A DNA stretch of 64,000 bases, from assembly GCA_032622095.1 (NCBI GenBank), contig CP136069.1, positions 16,979,273 through 17,043,272 on the forward strand, in the 5' to 3' direction. The notes below the pieces were generated by a model. The model searched no databases. It was not told the origin of the DNA and saw only the letters and a program-made list of their open reading frames with translations. Below, in pieces: positions 46,826 through 58,105 of this stretch. Both the position numbers and the translations under genes were made by a program. The first letter of the stretch is position 1. Every line of letters starts with the position of its first letter. The stretch is from Siphonodentalium dalli (lineage: Eukaryota > Mollusca > Scaphopoda > Gadilida > Siphonodentaliidae).

Positions 46826-47274
46826 GTTTTTAAACTCAAATGTACTTTTATAAATTTGTATGTTTTTTTTAAATCAGAAAACAGAGATTGAACCTACACG
46901 CCCATCGTGTGAGGGGGGCGGGCTTTGTTAAACCAGATGGCGAATTTGTTATGAGGTTTAAAAGGCTATTCATTAGTACATGTACCATAACCATGTGAAA
47001 GGTTTCCTTCTCCATTAACGGCGAGCGTTAAAGAGCGTTAATGAAAATATGATTTTGTGCATACTTGTTATAAGTAACGTTTATCCCCCTGTGGGGTCAT
47101 CGTAATGTCTGCGTGTTATGAATGTCGTTAATAGAAATTATTAACTCGCACATTGTAATCGCCTGGTATGTGAAACATTTGTTTACGAAATTTTGACTAT
47201 ACATAATCTTGGTGTGAATCGGTTGGGGCATCTTTAAATGTCACACCTATTATATGCACTCTTAGCGTCATGAA

Positions 47275-47745
47275 CAAATGTGCCCAGTGATACTATGAAT
47301 TTAAAGATACTCAATCCGATCAGACGGTCCCCATACCATCAAGATACAACAACAACATTTCTTCAAAATACGCTTTAGTTATCAGAATCGATTTATTGCA
47401 ACAAAATAATGCTAACCACTGTCAACTATGGTATCAAATTTCCCAAAACTTGTTATTGATCAACATTTTGTTCAACAAAATATGGCCGTATTATCACCAA
47501 AGTATCACGAAATTTGACCGTATTACCATATGATTTTTGAGTTATCCATTTTCATCCGCAATTTTGTCCGAGACCCTCGGTTTTACCATGTGTTTCTGAG
47601 CCACATATATTACACATCTCGAGAAATAACAAACTTCAAAAATCGATATCTGATCACTCTTGAGTCACATATTATTACACATCTCGAGAAATAACAAACT
47701 TCAAAAATCGATATCTGATCACTCTGAGCTTTGATGGGTGGGTTC
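47275..47745. repeat. Dispersed repeat, family P, copy 1
   Basis: Shares ordered blocks with 53210-53490: 'ccccataccatcaagat', 'aataatgctaaccactgtc' and 'aaaaatcgatatctgatcac'. It contains a direct duplication of about 63 bp (47606-47668 and 47670-47730). It directly precedes the large minisatellite. Confidence 0.7.
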
Positions 47746-47807
47746 CTCGACTCGAATCAACTATTTTTTACCCCCCCCCCCCTCCCCACGAAGCCAAAAT
47801 AAGCGTC

Positions 47808-49832
47808 TGATCGGATTGAGTCCTTTAACGACAAGACAACCCGGATTGAATACCTTTTCACGGCAAGACAAACCGGATTGAATACATTTTCACGGCTAGA
47901 CAAACCGGATTGAGTACCTTTAACGAAAAGACAAACCGGATTGAGTATCTTTAACGGCAAGACAAACCGGATTGAGTACCTTTAACGGTAAGACAAACCG
48001 GATTGAGTATCTTTAACGGCAAGACAAACCGGATTGAGTATCTTTAACGGCAAGACAAACCGGATTGAGTATCTTTAACGGCAAGACAAACCGGATTGAG
48101 TATCTTTAACGGCAAGACAAACCGGATTGAGTATCTTTAACGGCAAGACAAACCGGATTGAGTACCTTTAACGGTAAGACAAACCGGATTGAGTATCTTT
48201 AACGGCAAGACAAACCGGATTGAGTATCTTTAACGGCAAGACAAACCGGATTGAGTATCTTTAACGGCAAGACAAACCGGATTGAGTATCTTTAACGGCA
48301 AGACAAACCGGATTGAGTATCTTTAACGGCAAGACAAACCGGATTGAGTATCTTTAACGGCAAGACAAACCGGATTGAGTATCTTTAACGGCAAGACAAA
48401 CCGGATTGAGTATCTTTAACGGCAAGACAACCCGGATTGAGTATCTTTAACGGTAAGACAAACCGGAATGAGTATCTTTAACGGTAAGACAAACCGGAAT
48501 GAGTATCTTTAACGGCAAGACAAACCGGATTGAGTATCTTTAACGGCAAGACAAACCGGATTGAGTATCTTTAACGGCAAGACAAACCGGATTGAGTATC
48601 TTTAACGGCAAGACAAACCGGATTGAGTATCTTTAACGGTAAGACAAACCGGAATGAGTATCTTTAACGGCAAGACAAACCGGATTGAGTATCTTTAACG
48701 GCAAGACAAACCGGAATGAGTATCTTTAACGGTAAGACAAACCGGAATGAGTATCTTTAACGGCAAGACAAACCGGATTGAGTATCTTTAACGGCAAGAC
48801 AAACCGGATTGAGTATCTTTAACGGCAAGACAAACCGGATTGAGTATCTTTAACGGCAAGACAAACCGGATTGAGTATCTTTAACGGTAAGACAAACCGG
48901 AATGAGTATCTTTAACGGCATGACAAACCGGATTGAGTACATTTAACATAAAACCAGATTGAGTACCTTTAACGGCAAGACAAACCGGATTGAGTACATT
49001 TAACGTAAAGACAAACCGGATTGAGTAAGTTTAACGGCAAGATAAACCGGATTGAGTACATTTAACGTCATGACAAACCGGGTTGAGTATCTTTCACGGC
49101 AAGACAACCCGGATTGAGTATCTTTAACGCAAAGACAAACCGGATTGAGTATCTTTAACGGCAAGACAAACCGGATTGAGTACCTTTAACGGTAAGACAA
49201 ACCGGATTGAGTATCTTTAACGGCAAGACAAACCGGATTGAGTATCTTTAACGGCAAGACAAACCGGATTGAGTATCTTTAACGGCAAGACAAACCGGAT
49301 GGAGTATCTTTAACGGCAAGACAAACCGGATTGAGTACCTTTAACGGTAAGACAAACCGGATTGAGTATCTTTAACGGCAAGACAAACCGGATTGAGTAT
49401 CTTTAACGGCAAGACAAACCGGATTGAGTATCTTTAACGGCAAGACAAACCGGATTGAGTATCTTTAACGGTAAGACAAACCGGAATGAGTATCTTTAAC
49501 GGCAAGACAAACCGGATTGAGTATCTTTAACGGCAAGACAAACCGGAATGAGTATCTTTAACGGCAAGACAAACCGGATTGAGTATCTTTAACGGCAAGA
49601 CAAACCGGATTGAGTATCTTTAACGGCAAGACAAACCGGATTGAGTATCTTTAACGGTAAGACAAACCGGAATGAGTATCTTTAACGGCAAGACAAACCG
49701 GATTGAGTATCTTTAACGGCAAGACAAACCGGAATGAGTATCTTTAACGGTAAGACAAACCGGAATGAGTATCTTTAACGGCAAGACAAACCGGATTGAG
49801 TATCTTTAACGGCAAGACAAACCGGAATGAGT
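47808..49832. repeat. 31-bp minisatellite, about 65 units, with 8-unit higher-order period
   Basis: The unit is 'caaaccggattgagtatctt' plus 'taacggcaaga' (31 bp). Units differ mainly at ggattg/ggaatg and ggcaag/ggtaag. The ggaatg variant ends at 48470, 48501 and 48656, then again at 48718, 48749 and 48904, each shifted by exactly 248 bp (8 units). A second variant, gtacc with ggtaag, recurs at 6-unit distance (47980 to 48166). The edges (before 47950 and about 48930-49120) are more diverged. Not coding; the one open frame is short. Confidence 0.97.
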
Positions 49833-50406
49833 TCTAACATTCATGCTTCTCTCACTTCTCCGTGTTGTTATGGCGGTTTCAAAACATCGCTTATTCTCGA
49901 ATAAACACACCTCTCAGCGAGACTTCGTGTTTAAAAGAGATAGGTAGACTTAATTAATCAAGTATAGTGTCGAGACGAAATGAATAAGATGTGTTTATCT
50001 CGATTTATTTCAATACAACAAGGGACTTATAGTATTGTGGGGTACACCGCCTTCCGATATCAGCTCAGCTGTTAATCTGATAAGACACCACTCGGACTTA
50101 GAAGCAAGATTTCTCTGTAATCATGACATTACCAAACATTCGTATGCCTCAAACCCTCGGGTTTAATTTTACCTGAGCTCGATACAGATCGCTTGATTTC
50201 GAGGTGATGTACAATTCAAGAAACCGTAGTGATTTTAAAGACCCACATTATTATTCCAACTTTAATTTTGTTATAGCCATTGCCATTTAATTTCAATACA
50301 CATGTTTGTTCTTAGTGAGTAAGATTATGTGCAACGCATGGCGGTAAAAGGGTACTACTCGTCAATGAGAAATTAAGTACAGAAAGCAAATCTGAGTTGA
50401 ATGAGC
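49833..50406. other. Prrx-B intron 1 segment, nothing recognised
   Basis: No repeat boundary or exon was seen. A fragment 'actactcgtcaatgag' at 50354 is the tail phrase of family E. Confidence 0.35.
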
Positions 50407-50692
50407 CTGAATGAGGTCCACATAGAGTGAATTTAATGACGCTATCCCGCATAGCGGGTTAGCATCACTAAATTCACCCTCTAGGGACCTCATTCTGCTT
50501 TGGCCTCATCTCATCTCACCTCAGTTTCTTTATTATAAATTTTTTATAGAAACTTCTTCACATAGATTCTACTTCTTTTTTAGTTTAGTTTCTCTATATC
50601 CCCAAATTGGCAGACGACACATTGCACAATCTAGGTTCCCAATGGGTGTACATCACAATATTCACCATTTGGGAACCTCAATCTGAGTCTAT
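50407..50692. mobile_element. Fold-back element, family F, copy 3
   Basis: Left hairpin with TGAGGTCCACATAGAGTGAA and its complement; the right hairpin is of the 'aggttcccaatgggtgtaca' type. It is shorter than copies 1 and 2, and its outer terminal repeat is worn. Confidence 0.7.
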
Positions 50693-51000
50693 GAATTTTA
50701 ATACATTTTGTGGCTCTATTGGCTGATCCGTCAGTTAGACTGGGTGATAAATTGATTCGCCATCCATCAAATCGCAACAGATAAGCAGGTGACGTCTGAT
50801 TGCTGTGGCTTTCGTCGCTGTCAGACTATGCGATAAGGGGTCCATCATTTGTTTCTGTGGCGGCACAGCGGTCGTGGAAATCATGACTAGGCTAACGAGG
50901 GAGCAAACAGAACTGTCTTGAAGATAGATTTCCTGACATATCATAGCGAGGTGTGGTCGAAGTTGTTGGCATCAGATGATACTAAATACATTATATCTGT
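50693..51000. other. Prrx-B intron 1 segment, nothing recognised
   Basis: No gene or repeat was recognised. Confidence 0.3.
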
Positions 51001-51002
51001 TA

Positions 51003-51099
51003 TACAGTAATGCCCTAAATAATCGACTCCTTAACCACATCATAATTATGGGTAACTTTTCAGGATTAAGGAGTCGATTATTTAGGGCATTACTGTATC
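51003..51099. mobile_element. Small Tc1/mariner-like palindromic MITE
   Basis: Perfect 30-bp-plus arms beginning CAGTAATGCCCTAAATAATC around a 31-bp loop, with TA on both sides. A TA target and CAGT-type terminus fit Tc1/mariner mobilisation, but the short length leaves this tentative. Confidence 0.75.
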
Positions 51100-51284
51100 T
51101 GTTGTAGATGTATCACTTTGCTGAACTTTATGTATAGATTCTGTGGTATTAAATAATACTTTTGGGTCAGAGAGGTCACTTGCCAGGGAGTTCTATCACG
51201 AGCCAACATATTTCACAACCGTATTCCGAATTGAACCGTATTTTACTAAAAGTCAATAAAAGAACGAGAACAATGTTGTAGATT

Positions 51285-51610
51285 GCGAATTAGCTCTCAC
51301 GCATTGGCAATTGAAAAAGGCAGACATAAGCGGCCCCAACGCCCGATAATGAACGAGTATGCAAATATTGTGACTCAGGATCCGTTGAAGATGAAAAGCA
51401 TTTCGTTCTTTATTGTCAAAAATATGACGAAATGAATAAGACCTTTTCGAGAACATAGCAGAGAAAAACATTATGTTCACAGGAGCTAATGACTCGGAGA
51501 AATTTATAATATATCATGCGAAATGACGAGGAACAGTCCAGTAATGTGATCAGAAAAGCTATGAGCAACTTTTTTAAATCTCGCGAGACTACTAGCTACT
51601 GTGGCTAGTT
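51285..51610 (+). mobile_element. Decayed LINE ORF C-terminus
   Basis: One frame has RLRISSHALAIEKGRHKRP; after a frameshift the next has CKYCDSGSVEDEKHFVLYC, the same C-x2-C-x9-H-x4-C knuckle as at 10080-10560. The order and spacing match, so it is the same LINE group, independently truncated. Confidence 0.75.
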
Positions 51611-51701
51611 AATACTTAATCTGACACTACTGACCTCTAGCGTTCAAATAATTATTGAATAGATGTATAATGTATTGTGCTAAAATGTGTTTATACATTA
51701 T

Positions 51702-52165
51702 ATGTGACCCGCCATATCAAATCCAGTCGTAAGTCGGGATTTGCTTACCCTGTGCCAATGCATTCTCTTATATATGCGAGTCGACCATAGGTCGCCTCGC
51801 ATATATATAAGAGAATGCATTGGCCTAACAATTTTTTACAATTATAATAATTTTTTCTTGTATTCTTTAACAATTTTATAATTTCACCCATACAGAGCCC
51901 CAGACAAACATGAGCAGACGACACTCTACTATATGCTTCTATATATGTATGGGGCTCCCTGCAGGATAATGGATGTTTTTTATTTTATGTCCTAAAAAAT
52001 GTAAGAAACATTTATTTTTTTTAAATGATAAAAAATTGTTAGGCCAACGCATTCTCTTATGTATGCGAGGCGACCTATGGTCGACTCGCATATATAAGAT
52101 AATGCATTGGCACAGGGTAAAAAAAATCCCGACTTACGACTGGATTTGATATGGCGGGTCACATA
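51702..52165. mobile_element. Hairpin MITE, family C, copy 4
   Basis: Ends ATGTGACCCGCCATATCAAA and inverse, both hairpins (about 51751-51823 and 52042-52112) and the full family C middle. It splits decayed LINE sequence: a LINE remnant lies on each side, but they are two copies of the same knuckle and not halves of one. Confidence 0.9.
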
Positions 52166-52309
52166 TTGTATTTATGTGTTTATACATTATATTGTATCTA
52201 TGTGTTTATACATTCCATTGTGTCATCATCATGTATACATGCATATATACGGCTCCCATGAGCGTCTATATGCTAATAGATATATCTATCTATTCTCATA
52301 CAAAGAGAA

Positions 52310-52590
52310 TTGGTTCATATTCTGTGTTCTGCATGTAATTCAAAACAAATTGAGGCAGAATGTCATTTCGTCTTAGAATGTCGAGCCTATGGAAGTATTC
52401 GTGACACTTATGTAAATGACATAATTGTAACGTTCCCTCATTCCTCAGAAATAACAAATTATGAGAAATTATGAGAAGTTAAGATTTATTATGCAGAATG
52501 ACAAAATTGCTACCGTTAACTTTATATGCGACATGATCCGGCCTTTCTTCACCATTAGAGACAACATATCTAACAAAAGCTAGCATGTGA
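52310..52590 (+). mobile_element. Decayed LINE ORF C-terminus
   Basis: Translation contains CSACNSKQIEAECHFVLEC, then RAYGSIRDTYVNDIIV, a stop, and in another frame FICDMIRPFFTIRDN. It is the same knuckle and tail as in the other remnants. Confidence 0.7.
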
Positions 52591-53209
52591 ACGTGAAATT
52601 TGATGACAATAAATTCACGAGAAAGTCATCTTAATGTTATATGCATATCGTACGTGATTACTCATGTTAAATTATTCTATATGTTGATATGAATCTTCTC
52701 TTGTTCATGGTGGTTTACATACTTTTATAACGTTTCAAATTTAACCACTGTGAAGGCCTCGCGTGTCTTTAAATGGAGTCAGTGTGTTCGAGGGAGTGTA
52801 TGGCAGACAAGCAGCTGCTTGAAGCATAGCATTCAATGAGTGAAAAGAAAATAGCCGCATTGCTGCACGCGAACGAACCATGGATCCACTAGCTTATATC
52901 AACATAACATCTCTTAACAAAATAATCACTCGAAATGCTCTTCTCGTTCCAATAAGTGGGTGATAATATCGCGTATGCATGTTTATTGCTATTAAATTGG
53001 ACAGTATATATCATATAGTGACCAACAACCGGGCTTTGGGCTATATAGTATAAATAATACGTTTCTGGTCATACTGTGCTTCTTTACCTTTTTAAAATCT
53101 CAATTAGTTTGAAATTCTTGTCCGCTTATCAGACTACCATTATTATTATTATAAGTGGTTGAAAATTATCATCGTTTTGGACCCTGATTGTGGAAACTCG
53201 CTGAATTTA
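52591..53209. other. Prrx-B intron 1 segment, nothing recognised
   Basis: AT-rich; no exon or element was recognised. Confidence 0.3.
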
Positions 53210-53490
53210 AATATACACAATCAGATTCGATGATCCCCGTATCATCAGATTCCAACAACAGGAACAACATTTCGTCAAAAGACGCTTTAATTACCTTAAT
53301 CGATTAATTACCTAAAATAATGCTAACCACTGTCTTTTATATATCAACATTTAGTTGTACGCGATTTTGGTATCGAGAGTATGTCGGTCGGCTCGTCGAA
53401 TATTTGCTTGGACGCCAAATATTACAAGTGTTGAAAGATAACAGATTTCAAAAAATCGATATCTAATAACTCTGAGCTTTGATATTTGTT
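53210..53490. repeat. Dispersed repeat, family P, copy 2
   Basis: Matches 47275-47745 in order, without the internal duplication and without an adjoining minisatellite. Confidence 0.65.
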
Positions 53491-53579
53491 TTAACCCGAA
53501 GTCAAAGGAAAAGTAATTTAGGAGCGTTAATACGGATTATGTATCTTAAATAATAGCTTTGTTTTATAATATAACTTAC

Positions 53580-53632
53580 ATCATCAACACCATCAACACC
53601 ATCAACACCATCAACATCATCAACACCTATCA
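53580..53632. repeat. (CATCAACAC)n microsatellite
   Basis: Five near copies of the 9-bp unit. Confidence 0.9.
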
Positions 53633-54225
53633 TAATCAACTAAATCACCAAATAAATCACCAAATGTCTTTCGAATCAATGTGCCTCGAACCTTTGATAA
53701 TTGCAAGAAATTGTAATATATGAAATATAAGCATAATCCACTTTATACATGTATACTAACGTGTAGCTAGTCCAAAACTTTAGTTACAAATGGTATTTGT
53801 AAGGCTATATAAATTTCCTATATATGCATGATATCCGAAATATAGAGTCACGATACGATATGGGAATTTCACAATGGTAGATCTATTATAGATGTATAGC
53901 AAAGATACGGCATAAGTATTCCCAGGTGTTTGTTCGGCATCAATGAAGCCGGAAGTTGTGGAGAGAACCCGTTTATATTTCCTCTTTACTCAGATGTAGT
54001 TGAAGATAACGTCATTCGAAGACGTGGGTGCGACAGTTGCCTCTCTTGTACAAATACAGAGAAGTCAAATTAACCGTGACTGAACTGTTATGCTGAGACC
54101 TTTAAATAAATTGGAATTTTCGCGGACCGTGTCGGCAAACGTGAGAGTGCATATTTGCAGCCTGCATGGTGACTTTCTATGTTTTATCACGAAGAAAATG
54201 TTCAACAGGTGCAACAGCTATCATC
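53633..54225. other. Prrx-B intron 1 segment, nothing recognised
   Basis: No exon was recognised; the open frame at 54090-54413 runs into T-rich linker repeats and is not coding. Confidence 0.3.
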
Positions 54226-54227
54226 CT

Positions 54228-54560
54228 CCTCGCATATATAAAAGAGAATGCATTGGCATAACAATTTTTTTTATCATTTTGTATAAATTTTTCTTACATT
54301 CTTTAACAATTTTTATCATGTCTTTTTTTTTCTTACAATCTTTAACAATTTCTATCATTTTTTTTGTTCTTACATTCTATAATAATTTTTATCTGTTTTT
54401 TTTTATTCTTTAACAATTTTATCATTTTTGTCATTTTATTTCTTACATTCTTTAACAATTTTAACAGTTTTAATCATTTTTTGTTATATTCTTTATCAAT
54501 TTTTATAATTTTTTCTTACATTTTTTCTTAACATTTTTTCTTACATTTGTTATCATTTTA
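54228..54560. mobile_element. Hairpin MITE remnant with expanded linker
   Basis: Only the distal arm of one hairpin remains (cctcgcatatataaaagaga to ttggc, about 54231-54256). It is followed by 8-9 tandem degenerate copies of the linker unit 'ttcttacattctttaacaat' plus T-rich sequence. No terminal repeat was seen. Confidence 0.75.
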
Positions 54561-54608
54561 TCTTTAACGTTAAAAGCCATTCAGAGCTTACTGTTATACA
54601 TATAGAGG

Positions 54609-54755
54609 ATCTCACATGAGTTTCTATTTTATACGGAATTTATCAACCGAGTTCACTAAGTTCGATTTGAGCCGAGGTTTACCGAGGCTCAAATAGAATT
54701 TAGTGGACGAGGTTGATAAATTACGTATAAAATAGGACGAGTGTGAGATACTTTT
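54609..54755. mobile_element. Palindromic fold-back element
   Basis: Arms of about 55 bp starting GATCTCACATGAGTTTCTAT and closing with the complement (ctattttatacg...gtgtgagat). Inside them is a second inverted pair, 'gatttgagccgaggt' with 'accgaggctcaaat'. Confidence 0.8.
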
Positions 54756-55009
54756 TATCACATGATCAAATAAACGCGAAGCAATGCGAAATATCCATCG
54801 AAAACAACGATAAAAACCGCAGCGATCGCAAGTCATTTGAAGAACGATGTGACGTCATCGCACGTGCTGATATTAAACGTGTCTCTTATCGATAATTATG
54901 AAACTGCTTTTATGGGCAAATTATGTGATAAATTATGTTTTAACACCTTTCCATTCTAAATGGATTATCTCACTCATTTATAAACGTACATATTGGAATT
55001 GTCCATTAT

Positions 55010-55205
55010 TCATTTGGAGGGAAGTCAAGGATATATGAGCAGACAACAGCCAGACGAAATGATAATACAAGTGCTGAATATTTCATATCCTTAAGTGGGA
55101 AATGTTTAGATAATAAGTTCAACATGGTCGTTTGTTGAACTTATTATCTGAACATTTCCGAAGGGAACTACTCGTCAATGAGTATTAAGTATCCCACTTT
55201 TATTT
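55010..55205. mobile_element. Fold-back repeat, family E, copy 2
   Basis: Hairpin 55098-55159 (GGAAATGTTTAGATAATAAG with its complement) followed by 'gaagggaactactcgtcaat'. The outer sequence contains 'gagcagacaacagccagacga', also seen near 57030 in a variant form. Confidence 0.7.
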
Positions 55206-56048
55206 ATTTTTTACTTAGATTTTGCTTTTCCAAATCAAATAACATGAACCACTCCAACAAATCCTGGTGCAAATAGGTTCATATTGGACCTAGATATTCA
55301 TATGGTACTTATTTTATTATTATATAAGTCCATAGCTTTATAAAGAGCTTTACATCTTGTAAGTCGGTATAGGTTCATTAAATAGAAAATTTGATCAAAT
55401 AAGGGGTCAATAAGGGGTCGATATGAACTTATTTGAATTGAACGTTTTGTCCATATAGGGCTTATTTCACATATAAATAATGCCAATATGAGCTTATTTC
55501 AGTTCCATGAAATAAGATTACTATGAACTTATTTCCACGAGAACAGGATAACAATGCATGTTATTTATTGACCTTTGCACAATGGGTATGTTGTATTAGT
55601 GTATTTTGGGCATCCATATTCCTTACAACACAATAGTCAAGACATATCAGTGTAAACAATACGAGAAATTAACATCGTCGATATGTGTGTTGAAACTTAA
55701 TTGGTACAAGTATACCCCGTGCCTACAACATGGCGCGCCAGTCATCAAATGGCGACAATTTGACATCTTCAGTGTTCGTCATTCATCACAAATAAAAATA
55801 CATCTTAGACATTGTGCGTTATTTATATATAAGACTCGTGCCACAAATTGAATAATTTAGTACGCCAATAGTAAAGGTGGCAACTATCAAGATTTACACA
55901 TCGGAATTCCCCGCATTTATCGCGGTTACTATAACAAGCCAGTAATTAGAGATAATTCAAACGACGTCTAACTTCATTCACACTTATTCACACTTACCAA
56001 TGGATTTCACCCAGTCAACTGTTTCTCATTTACAACATCACGCTAATA
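55206..56048. other. Prrx-B intron 1 segment, nothing recognised
   Basis: Short phrases such as 'atgaacttatt' recur several times (55330-55530), a weak degenerate repeat. No exon was seen. Confidence 0.35.
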
Positions 56049-56360
56049 TTAACCCTTTGAGTGTTAGGGGCCGATATTATCGGCCCTAAACCTACACAAT
56101 AAGTATGTTAAAGAATATAATAAAATATATTAAAATTGTAAAAAATTGTAACAAAAAAAAAAATGTTAAGCCAATGCATTCTCTGTTATTCAAATTGTAA
56201 TAAAAATTGTAAAAAATAATAACAAATGATGAAAAATTGTTAGGCCAATGCATTCTCTTATATATGCGAGGGGACCTATGGTCGACTCGCATATATAAGA
56301 GAATGCATTGGCACAGGGTATATGGGTTGATACAAAAATCGGACCTGGCACTCAAAGGGA
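56049..56360. mobile_element. Hairpin MITE, family D
   Basis: Left TTAACCCTTTGAGTG, right CACTCAAAGGG without an intact TTAA. One hairpin is complete (56244-56313); the other is cut after its first arm (56165-56183). The sequence beside the intact hairpin (tatgggttgatacaaaaatc) identifies the family. Confidence 0.8.
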
Positions 56361-56803
56361 ACAACAACCTACTCATTCGACCGGAACAAAACGTACATTT
56401 TTTCACCATGGGGTTTCATTGGGTAACGACGAGGTATAAATAGAGCTACAAGCCACAAAATATGGAAATACAAGTACAAATGTATATTAGCATGCATCAC
56501 AAACATATTTCCGGCTACACGCATTGAGATATCATATACAACACCGTGCTCTGTCGAATTTAAAATATATTCGTATGAGACAATTTGAAGGGAAGATTAT
56601 TTTGGAGGGGAAAACTGTTCCAAGTTATAACCATATTCGCAAATATAGAAATATCATTTCTGCTTTTATAGATCTTGAAAAATAATTTAAACGACACATA
56701 CGCTTCAAACCTCAATCCTTTCTATTTACTTAACCCTTTCTATTTGGTGGACCCAACTATTCAAACAGAGCTTTGCTCTGATAATTAACATCAGGTTTAC
56801 GGA
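56361..56803. other. Prrx-B intron 1 segment, nothing recognised
   Basis: No exon or element was recognised. Confidence 0.3.
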
Positions 56804-56990
56804 CTAAACCCTTTCGTGACAGGAGCTTCGTGAAATTTTTCGAAAACCCTGTGCCAATGCATTCTCTTAAATATGCGAATCTCCCATATGGAGCCTCAGA
56901 TATATAAGAGAATGCGTTGGCCTAACAATATTTACCTTGACTTGGTATAAAGCCAGTGCATTCTCTTATATATGAGAGGCTTCCTAATGA
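56804..56990. mobile_element. Hairpin MITE, family B, copy 3 (right end lost)
   Basis: Starts (c)taaaccctttcgtgacagga, and the first hairpin has the family B loop (cccatatgg). The second hairpin breaks off in its loop near 56975, after which family E sequence follows. Confidence 0.75.
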
Positions 56991-57004
56991 TGCTACCATC
57001 AGTT

Positions 57005-57410
57005 ATAAGTCTTTATCATTGATTTGGAGAGGAAATGAGTAGGCGACAGATAGACGAAGAAATAATACACAGAAGGATTCATATTAATTTGTGGCAAATA
57101 TTTAGATAATAAGTTCAACAAATTGCAGTTTGTTGAACTTATTATTGAACATTTCATATGAAGGGAACTATACCGGCCAATGAGTATTTAGCATTACTAT
57201 TATTATTACTGAACATTTCATATGAAGGGAACTATACCGATCAATGAGTATTTAGCATTACTATTATTATTACTGAACATTCCATATGAAGGGAACTATA
57301 CCGGCCAATGAGTATTTAGCATTACTATTATTATTACTGAACATTTCATATATGAAGGGAACTATACCGATCAATGAGTATTTAGCATTACTATTATTCA
57401 GATTTTACAT
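57005..57410. repeat. Family E copy 3 with a tandemly repeated tail
   Basis: After hairpin 57095-57156, its tail 'catatgaagggaactatacc' plus 'g..caatgagtatttagcattactattattatt' is repeated four times at about 63-75 bp. 'ggccaatg' and 'gatcaatg' variants alternate, so the last expansion copied two units at once. Confidence 0.8.
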
Positions 57411-57414
57411 ATTC

Positions 57415-58105
57415 CGTATGTAGGTCATGTCATGAATAACTACTCTGGCTACCGCTCGTAGAGATCATATTCCACCAGTACAAAACCTGGAAACATTTTG
57501 AAGTTTTGACAGGGAACCTTATAAGTCGAAAAAATAATGCGGGGAATATATTTCTTAGGTAGTATCTGTTTCTTAATAATGTAGTTCACTGTAGGGGAAG
57601 ATCCAACTCAAAAAGTTACGATATAAGTAAGTTTGTGAGCGATTTTGCTTTGCGTTTCTTACAATTATGGCATTTCTCCTGGGTAATTAATTCAATGTTT
57701 ATTGCGATACCAGCATACAAAAGTCACAGAAAAGCCTGAAATTTTTAGTTGGGTCCTTCACCTACAGTGAAGTACATTATTAAGGAACAGATAATAACTA
57801 AGAACTATATTCCCCGCCTTATTGTTTTGACTTTATAAGGTTCCCTGTCAAAACTTCAAAACGTTCCCAGGTTTTGTACTGAAGCATGCATGTGACCAGC
57901 CCTTAATCAAATTAGCTGAAATCACCTGGTTTTCTTGAAATTCTGCATGATTTTGCAATAAATTTACTTAATTTTTCATATAAAAATAGCTGAGTTCAGC
58001 TAATTAGCTGAAGAGTATCATCCCTGGTACTGGTGGAATATAATCTATACGGGCGGTAGCCATGGTAGAGATTCATGGCATGATCTAATTCCGTACGTAG
58101 TTTCA
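57415..58105. mobile_element. Large fold-back element, family L, copy 1
   Basis: Arms of about 200 bp pair across the element: 'ggaatatatttcttagg' with 'ctaagaactatattcc', 'cctggaaacattttgaagtt' with 'aacttcaaaacgttcccagg', and 'atcatattccaccagtac' with 'gtactggtggaatataat'. A segment of about 140 bp (57885-58028) interrupts the right arm and is bordered by gtactg on both sides, a likely later insertion. A second copy is at 63215-63775. Confidence 0.8.

Noticed and set aside
46502-46891. 129-codon open frame with His/Thr repeats
   Set aside because: The C-terminal half is the 33-bp minisatellite and the N-terminal half shows no domain.
47808-49832. CRISPR-like array
   Set aside because: Units are contiguous 31-bp copies without unique spacers, in a eukaryotic intron; it is a minisatellite.
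2611-56443. Recurrent peptide frames such as 'QCILLYMRGDLWSTRIYKRMHW' pieces in about twenty places
   Set aside because: They are translations of the 69-bp hairpin, open by chance on both strands because it is palindromic. They have no start, splice or conservation context beyond the element itself.
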